Assembly: GCA_023548195.1 (NCBI GenBank)
Contig: JAJHZJ010000014.1
Span: forward strand, 18,239,718 to 18,303,717
Length of the DNA: 64,000 nt
Reading direction: 5' to 3'
From: Bettongia penicillata ogilbyi
Lineage: Eukaryota; Chordata; Mammalia; Diprotodontia; Potoroidae
A model generated the notes under the pieces. The model saw only the letters and a list, made by a program, of their open reading frames with translations, was not told the DNA's origin and ran no database searches. Shown here one piece after another: positions 57,226 to 64,000 of the stretch. A program made the translations under genes and the position numbers. The stretch's first letter is position 1. Every line of letters starts with the position of its first letter.

Positions 57226-57252
57226 GTGTGTGTGTGTGTGTGTGTGTGTGTA
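57193..57252. repeat. (CA)n followed by (GT)n, mirror-complementary
   Basis: About 30 bp of CA repeats, the short centre 'catacgtg' and about 27 bp of GT repeats. The two arms are complementary, so the tract can fold into a long hairpin or Z-DNA. Confidence 0.95.
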
Positions 57253-58106
57253 TGTATAAACAGAGGCACAGAGTGAGTTAAATAGGAGGGGATAATACCT
57301 AAAAATAAAATTCGGGGATGAGAGAGGAATATACTGGAAGGAGAAAGGGAGAAATGGAGAAATGGAATGGGGCAAATTGCCTCTCATAAAAGAGGCAAGA
57401 AAAAGCATTTCAATGGAGGGGAAAAGGGGGAAGGCAAGAGGGAAAAAGTGAAGGTTACTCTTATCACATTTGGTGTAAGGAGGGAATAGCATACATACTC
57501 AATTTGGTATGAAAGTCTATCTTACATTACAAGAAAATGGAAATGAAGGGGATAAGATGATGGTAGGGAGGGCAAATGGGAGGGAGGAGTAATTAGAAGT
57601 AAACACTTTCGGGGAGGGACAAGGTCAAAAGAGAAAATAGAATAAAATGGGGGCAGGATAGGATGGAGGGAAATATAGTTAACCTTTCACAACATGACTA
57701 TTACGGAAGTCTTTTGCAAAAGTATACATATATAGTCTATATTGAATTGTTTAATTTCTCAGTGGGGATGAGTGGGGAGGGAAGATGGGAGAGAAGTTGG
57801 AGTGCAAAGTTTTAGGAAGGTTGAGAATTATTTTTGCATGAAATTGGGAAATAAGAATTAGAGGTAATAGGGTATAGAAATCTATCTTGCCCTACAAGAA
57901 AAGAGATAAGATGGAGATAAGGGAAGGGAGAGGTGTGATAGAAGAGCAGACAGATTGGGGGAAGGGGTAATCAGAATACATGGTGTTTTGGTGTGGGGGG
58001 GAGAAGAGGGATGGGGAGAAAATTTGAAACTCAAAATTTTGTGGAAATGAATGTTGGAAACTAAAAATAATTAAATACATAAAGTAATAAAAAAAGAGAA
58101 AGCCAA

Positions 58107-58195
58107 GACTAGAGTCTTGTGGGACACCATGGTTAGTGAATGTGAGATGGATGATAATCCAGCAAAGAGATTGCAAAAGAACTGTCAGAGAGAAA
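58107..58195 (-). mobile_element. L2 LINE, right-hand piece
   Basis: 'agagtcttgtgggacaccat' and 'gatggatgataatccagcaa' continue the L2 RT text interrupted at 55,292. The element fades out near 58,195. Confidence 0.72.
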
Positions 58196-58999
58196 GAGAA
58201 ACCCCTATATCTCATTTAAAGCCCTTCCTCCCCTGGTCTTCATCTAATTTTCCACTTTTATTTTTAATTATTTCATTTTGTGTTCTTTATAGTACAGTCA
58301 AAATTACCTTCTTTCTTTTGTAGTGTGTTCCTATTCCCCCAAGATTCTTTCTGTAGTAATTTCTTCTAGGTCAGGATCAGGTCCACATCTCACACTTTCC
58401 TTTCTTGCTTCCTCTACCTCTTGACAGATTAATTTATCACTAACACATACCCTAAATTTATTAGTTTTTCTTCTTTCTACAAAAAGAGTTTCAACAGATA
58501 CTGAAATTCCCCATTTCTACAACTTCATGGCTCAGAAGTGACAAATTTGTGATTGTAGCCAACAGAAAATATTACCAAAGAGCTCATAGAGACTTGAGGG
58601 GATAGTGATGAGGAATGTTATAACTGCAATCAGAACCAAAAAGATTCAAGACAGAGTCACAACTCAGTTCTCATACCAAAAGATCTTATTGCTTTCTCAT
58701 ATCTTTATGCACCTTGCTCTTCCATGGGGATTTTGAGTGATAGGGATCTCTCTAGCTAGGGGGAAAAGCAGTAACGATGGTGGCTTCCTCTCCCCATTCC
58801 ACCCATATGAATCCCTGATTGCATGGTTCCCCTGTCTATTGAATTTATTCTTCCCTAATCTTAGATGAATGATATCAGAAGACAAAAGAACTAAATTATA
58901 CCTTTTGAAAGGCTAAAAGAGCCACTAAGATCCCCTCAGAAGAAACAGTTGTTCCCATTGGTAGCAGCCCTCTGTAAGAGTAAGTAAGGAGTAAACCAT
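58196..58999. other. Unassigned sequence
   Basis: No ORF or recognisable repeat was identified. AT-rich. Confidence 0.45.
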
Positions 59000-59262
59000 A
59001 TAGCTAGGTGGTTCAATGGATAGACCATTGGGCTTTGAGTCTGAAATATGTAAGTTCATCTCTGGCTTCAGACACTTAATAGCTGTATGAACCTTGGCAA
59101 GCCACTTAGCTGTGTTTGCCTCAGTTTCCTTACTTGTAGAATGATCTGTAAAAAGAAATGGAAAACCTCATAGTATCTTTGCCAAGAAAACCCCAAATGG
59201 AATCATGAAGAGTCAGATGCAAGTGAAAACCAACTTCACAGCAAACAACAAAACCCTACAAA
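59000..59262 (+). mobile_element. tRNA-derived SINE
   Basis: It begins 'tagctaggtggttcaatgga', has 'gtttgcctcagtttccttac' and 'tttgccaagaaaaccccaaa', and ends in an ACAACAAAA-type tail. It is the most complete plus-strand copy of the family. Confidence 0.88.
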
Positions 59263-61055
59263 CAAAATAACTCATACTGCAGGAATACAGTCCAACTGAG
59301 TGAGAGACCATTACATAAATTATGTCACACTCTTAAATGTATTTGATGGAGACTCTTCAAAAGAAGAAAAAAGCTTTTAGAGTTAAGAAGTACCCCTTGG
59401 CCACACCTGTTCCCTACATGAATGTCCCAGTACCTTTGTATTTCAAGTAAGAGTCAACTCCTTAGGAAGAGCACACTCCCAGTTTAGGGAATGTTTCTGT
59501 AACTTCAATTCTCACTAAACATTCTCAATAAATATATTTTAAAAAAATCTAATTGACATCAATTGCTTGATCAATGTGTAGAACACATGGGATGGGACTT
59601 TATGATTCCTTCTGGTGTTATAAACCTAAGTTCCACTTCACTTGTTCTATGATTTTAATAAAAATCTCTTTGCTACTGTGATGTAGTTTCTATTGCCATG
59701 ATGTTGCCCGCAATTTCCAAATTTTAGACCCTCAGAGTTTACTCTTGATGTCTTCAGCATGACCATATGGACCTCCAAGCTCAGTTCAAAAAAGGGTGAG
59801 GGGAAAAGGAACTATAATCCTAAGTAGTTGCATTTATAGACTAGCCCCACTGTGGAAAAAAAAGCCTCTGGGTTGACTGTACCCACTGCCTGTCTCCAAT
59901 TAGAGAAAATAACTACCCTGCTGATAGAAAGGGTAGTATAGGAGTTGGGACTGGAGCATAGAGGAAGGGAGGGTAGGAGGCGATGAGGGTCAGGCATAGA
60001 TCACACTTATGGCACTCTACTACCTGATTGAGAGTCTGCTTCAGACAGAAGCTAAAAGCAGGCAGCTGAAAGAGGGTGTTGAGGTTGTGAGAGATCCTTT
60101 ATTAATGCATAGGGAGGCAGCAGAAAGGCCTTATTGTGGGGTGGGGGAAGGGGTTGCGGAGGTGGTTGGGTGGGAGTAGGGAACTGAAGGTAGATTTCGT
60201 AGGGAGAAAAACCTCTCAGGACTTAATCTTTCTACAACAGAAATAGCAGCAGCCTAACAGCTTCTCTCATTTGGAGAGAAGTTATCAGGGCTAGTTCACA
60301 ATTTTGTCAATATGTTCTTTGTTATGAAGAGTAAATGAGTGAAGGCTATAAAAAGTGTTGTCTTTTGAATTTGGGGATATCTTTCCCCATTTGAAGAAAC
60401 ATAATCTATGGATAGACCTTTACAATCCAAATTCATGAAATTATAGAACCATAAAGTCTTTTGAGACAACAGCCTTTAACTGGATTTATTCTAAGGTGCT
60501 TCAAGTTGAGGATCCAACAAAGAATGAACATTCCCAGGAATAATAGTGCTAATTGGACCTCTACTGAGAAGCATCAAAGAATATAGGAAGCAAAGATATA
60601 TGATGAAAAATCAGACAAAATAGCAATAACTGTCAAATAGGTTTGCCTCATGGAGAGGCTTCCCACAGGCTCACTATCAGCTGCTGTGAATAGTGAAGGT
60701 CTCACCAGGTCAGAGCATCAGTAGATATGTCAGCTGACATCAAACATCTGTTAAACCAAGGTCTTCATGAATTCTCTTACGGAACTAATGACATGTTCAG
60801 GAATATTTTTATGGTCCATAGCTGCCACCAGGTCTCCACGTCATCTGCATGGTCTATAACTTTCCTTCTATTTGTATCTCTCAGTCCCCTAGTTATGGAT
60901 AAACAATTTCACTTCCCATGTAGAATTTGGGTCTATTGTTCTCCTTGCCACAACTATATCACTTGACATGGCAGTTCTGGAATTATTTAGATTTGTCTAA
61001 ATTATCATAGTGGGAATGAGAGTTTTTAATTGGGAGGGGGATGTTTCTTTTGTCA
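59263..61055. other. Unassigned sequence
   Basis: No supportable ORF or repeat. A G-rich stretch (60,137-60,180) is present. The ORFs in this interval are short and have no family likeness. Confidence 0.45.
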
Positions 61056-61305
61056 AGGTACCTAGGTGGAACACTGGATAGAGGGACGGAAGATCTGAGT
61101 TCCAATATGGCCTCAGACACTTGCTAGGCTGTATGACCATGGTTCATTTAACCTGTGACACAACTGTTTTCCTTACTCCACCTGAGAAGGAAATGGCAAA
61201 CCATTCCAGTATCTTTGCCACCCCACAAACCTCCCCCCCTCAAAAAAAAAAAACTTGGTCCATGGGATTACAAAGATTCCAACAGGACTGAACAACAAGA
61301 TCTTT
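61056..61305 (+). mobile_element. tRNA-derived SINE
   Basis: Shows 'tacctaggtggaacactgga', 'ggcctcagacacttgctagg' and 'ggcaaaccattccagtatct', then an internal A12 run and an AACAACAAGA tail. Confidence 0.82.
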
Positions 61306-61349
61306 TGTGGCTTATAGTGAAACATTTCTGTTGTAAAGGGTTGATACAG

Positions 61350-61880
61350 TGTATCAGTAAGCACCCAACATACACAGGGGGACCTCCTACCCCAGGTTCA
61401 TAGATCTGCATTCATGAAAGAAAGGCAACTTTTGAGAGGTTAACAATCAGTTTAATCAAGCACATGTATCAATCCTTTACCTAGGTCAGGGGGGACAACA
61501 TCGTGAACCTCAACATGGCTTCCTCTCTCTGACCATAATTCAACAGAAAGGTACATCTGATTGACCAGTTACCAGAGAGGGAAGCACTAATGTCTGGGTT
61601 TTCAAAGCTACGGGGCTCCTTTAGCAGCTTTCCAGAGTCCTCATCTGGCATTCAAATCTTCCTACCTAAATTAAGCCCTAGAATAAAACCTCATCCTCAG
61701 AGTATTTATACACTTTTTAGAGCCAGAGGGCATAACCATCTGACCCAGTGCCTCAATATCAGAATAACAAAAAAACAAAAGGTACTTGGGACTCTCCTAC
61801 AAAACATCTCCCCTAATCAAATTTCCCACAATGGGCAGGCTCATCAATGAGTGGGAAAGATCCTCCCCAATCACATTATT
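61350..61880 (-). mobile_element. Solo LTR B (same family as LTR A)
   Basis: Shares with 20,921-21,456 'gggttttcaaagc', 'agtatttatacactttt' and 'aatgggcaggc', in the same order and orientation. The inner end reads '...tactgataca' on the minus strand. No internal retroviral sequence follows, so it is a solo LTR. The outer boundary is uncertain by about 10 bp. Confidence 0.75.
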
Positions 61881-62474
61881 CAATGAGAGGCACTTTGAGT
61901 AAAACAAAAATAGCAAAAGATCTTAATTTGATTGCCATTACATGCAGTCAATCAAGTTAACCCTCAAAGAGCATCCCCCAGAATGAAAAATAGGAATCAA
62001 TAGCTATTGGCAATATTTCCATAGAGAAACTCCTCTATATCCACTTCTTCATTTTGGGGTTGTTATTTGAAAATCTCTGAGCAGACATGCAATCATCCCT
62101 TAGAGAACTAGCAATGGTTTAATGTTTTGGTAAAATCTCTTATGCATTTTTAATATGAAGGTGATTAAAAGAAGCTGTCCATTAAAGCAAGAATCTTATC
62201 TTTCTCTTATTCCAGTCTGCTTGATTTGGATATCTGTAGTATAATGGGCATCAGTCATATGTACAAAGTAACTGAGGCAGCAAATCTGTGGAGAACCTTG
62301 GGAATCCAACTTCTTAGATAATCATAACAATGAATAAAGAAAATGTTTTGGAGAAACAGTGAAGTAAACTTGAACATTGTGAACTGGTTCTAATTGGCTA
62401 ACCATTCAGGTAGGAGGAAACTTTTCTGATTGGCTTGATAGATGGAATAAATAATTGGTCAATTGTAAGATTAG
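61881..62474. other. Spacer between two oppositely oriented LTRs
   Basis: About 600 bp with no retroviral or coding likeness. Confidence 0.45.
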
Positions 62475-63007
62475 TGTAAAATAATGGTGGGTGGAAAAAT
62501 GAGTTAAAAGTCTTCCTCACCCATTAATAGCCTTCAGATACCTTCTGCTAATTTCTAATGAGGCACAGGGTCATGAGGGTCATGCCTTCTAGCCCTGAAA
62601 AGAGTATATATATATTCTGAGGTGGGGTTTTGCTTTGAGGCTTATATTTTGGAAGAAGCTTCATGTGCCAGATGAGGCTCTGGGCATCCATTTTAAGAAA
62701 CCTCCGGCTTTCAAAATCCAGATGTTGGTGCTTCTTTCTTTGGTAATGATGTATGTATTGTCTATGGTCAGATAGTTGGAAACCCTGTCTGTTGGTCTTT
62801 CTGCTTGTAATTTTTACTTGTAATTTCTGTTTGTATTTTCTCTGAAGTTCAGGATGCTGACTTTTCCCCCTGAACTAAGTGAATGGTATATGTGGTTGAT
62901 TAAAGTAGATTGATGATGCCTCAAAAGTTGCTTTTATTTTAGAAAAGCAGATCTAAGAAGCTGTACAGAAGACCATTCTGGGCATGCCAGGGTCCCTACT
63001 GATATAC
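62475..63007 (+). mobile_element. Solo LTR C (same family, opposite strand)
   Basis: It starts 'tgtaaaataatggtgggtgg' and has a TATA stretch ('agtatatatatattctgagg', about 62,600), then 'ggctttcaaaatccagatgt' and 'gattaaagtagattgatgat' (poly(A) region). It ends '...ctactgatata'. In sense it aligns along its whole length with the reverse complement of LTR A. Confidence 0.75.
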
Positions 63008-63540
63008 CAATTTAAAAATTCCTGAATCAGCTTCAGATATCTCTGTTTCATTTCAGTCTGGGGGAGCATGGTGACAAGCAAGACATCATGGGGTAAGGAA
63101 AAGGGCCTTCTCTAAAGCCTTATAACTTCTAAGTCAGGCCCTTCTTTGCCTTATTGTTGATTCTTTTCCACAACCATAGGAGAGTGAACCAAAGGAATCC
63201 AGAAGTCAGAATTTAGGCCAGAATTGATATCATAGACTTCCAGGAATGGTCTTTTGGAGTGACCTTCAGCATCTCCTCCTTTTCCCTCTTCTCCCTCTCC
63301 CCCTCTTCTCCTACCCATCCCCTACCATAAATCAAGAATCATCCAGCAGTCAGGCTACATCTAGACAAGAACCTGGTGGGAACCAGAGGAATTGAACTGT
63401 TTTGAGCCTAATACCCACAAGACTTAGGGGGTAAAAGGAGAAAATATTCATTCAGGGTAACAGGGGAAACGTTAGTAAATTTTTTCTTGCTTTGACATAA
63501 ATACTGTTTTGCAAAAGCTACTTAATATTAAATGATCAAA
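63008..63540. other. Unassigned sequence
   Basis: No feature recognised except a short CT-rich stretch (63,276-63,320). Confidence 0.45.
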
Positions 63541-64000
63541 TGGAACTAGGATGACACACCTATCAGAATGACTAACATGATGAAATAGGAAAATGGTAAG
63601 TGTTGGAGAAGATGTGGGAAAATTGGAACACCAATGCATTGTGGCTGGATTGTGAACTGATCAAACCTCTCTGAAGAGGAATTTGAATATACCCAAAGGG
63701 CATACCCTTTCACCCAGCAATACCACTTCTACGACTGTATCCCAAAGAGGTCATAAAAATGGAAAAAAGGCCCACATGTACAAATAAATATATCAGCTCT
63801 TTTTGTGGTGGCCAAAATTGGAAATTGAGGGAATGCCCATAAATTGGGGAATGGCTGGGCAAGTTGTGGCATATGAATGTAATGGAATGCTATTGTTCCA
63901 TTAGAAGTGATCAGCAGGCAGACTTCAGAAAAAACCTGGAAAGGCTTATGTAATGATGCTGAGTAAAGTGAGCAGAACCAGGAGAACACTGTACACAGTA
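63541..64000 (+). mobile_element. L1 3' end, truncated by the window edge
   Basis: 'acctatcagaatgactaaca', 'gttggagaagatgtgggaaa' and 'ttttgtggtggccaaaattg' are the L1 ORF2 3' end, matching 11,850-12,270 and 15,270-15,740. It is 5'-truncated and continues beyond 64,000. Confidence 0.85.

Larger units (their letters stand above)
55293..58091 (+). mobile_element. Full-length HAL1 element (plus strand)
   Basis: It opens with a G-run and 'acccaagatggcagagtaaa'. A 5'UTR of about 710 bp, ORF1, a 3'UTR of about 1 kb with a (CA)n(GT)n tract, and the shared 3' end 'tgtggaaatgaatgttggaa' plus A-rich tail follow. No ORF2 is present. It splits L2 text that resumes at 58,107. Confidence 0.9.

Overview
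The window is vertebrate nuclear DNA with no recognisable host protein-coding exon, rRNA, tRNA or CRISPR. Its repeats suggest a marsupial: L1 and ORF1-only half-L1 (HAL1) elements, an RTE-like LINE with a short tandem 3' tail, tRNA-derived SINEs, old L2, and a betaretrovirus-like (ERVK) provirus. The species is inferred from repeat style and cannot be fixed from this sequence. Every long ORF is a decayed transposon or retrovirus frame or its shadow.

Left part (1-16.1 kb): a three-level nest. An old plus-strand L1 (1,478-16,069) with a 16-bp target-site duplication (TSD) is split by a minus-strand HAL1 (6,451-14,650). That HAL1 is split by a younger plus-strand L1 (7,427-12,691) with a perfect 14-bp TSD. 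The young L1 has itself lost the reverse-transcriptase core.

16-23.9 kb: one probable ERV LTR, a SINE, a minus-strand L2 LINE with a second L2-like piece inside it, and a 5'-truncated L1 carrying a solo LTR with a perfect 5-bp TSD.

23.9-31.25 kb: a minus-strand betaretrovirus-like provirus with 488-bp LTRs that differ at 4 positions, a 6-bp TSD, a lysine-tRNA primer binding site and a polypurine tract. The LTRs are almost identical but the interior is badly broken. Gag is truncated, protease and the RT core are replaced by about 1.55 kb of non-retroviral-looking DNA, integrase has lost a catalytic residue, and Env is fragmented with two membrane anchors in tandem. This fits a non-autonomous element moved recently by proteins supplied in trans.

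33-58.2 kb: a HAL1 that lacks its 3' end yet has a perfect 15-bp TSD, then a 21-kb nest. An L2 (37.1-58.2 kb) is split by an RTE-like LINE. The RTE is split by an old ORF1-only element, which carries a HAL1, an L1 with a candidate 3' transduction, and a HAL1 that contains yet another HAL1. A separate HAL1 sits in the right arm of the same L2.

58.2-64 kb: SINEs, two oppositely oriented solo LTRs of the same family as the one at 20.9 kb, and an L1 3' end that runs off the window. The window records layered retrotransposition rather than a set of cooperating genes.
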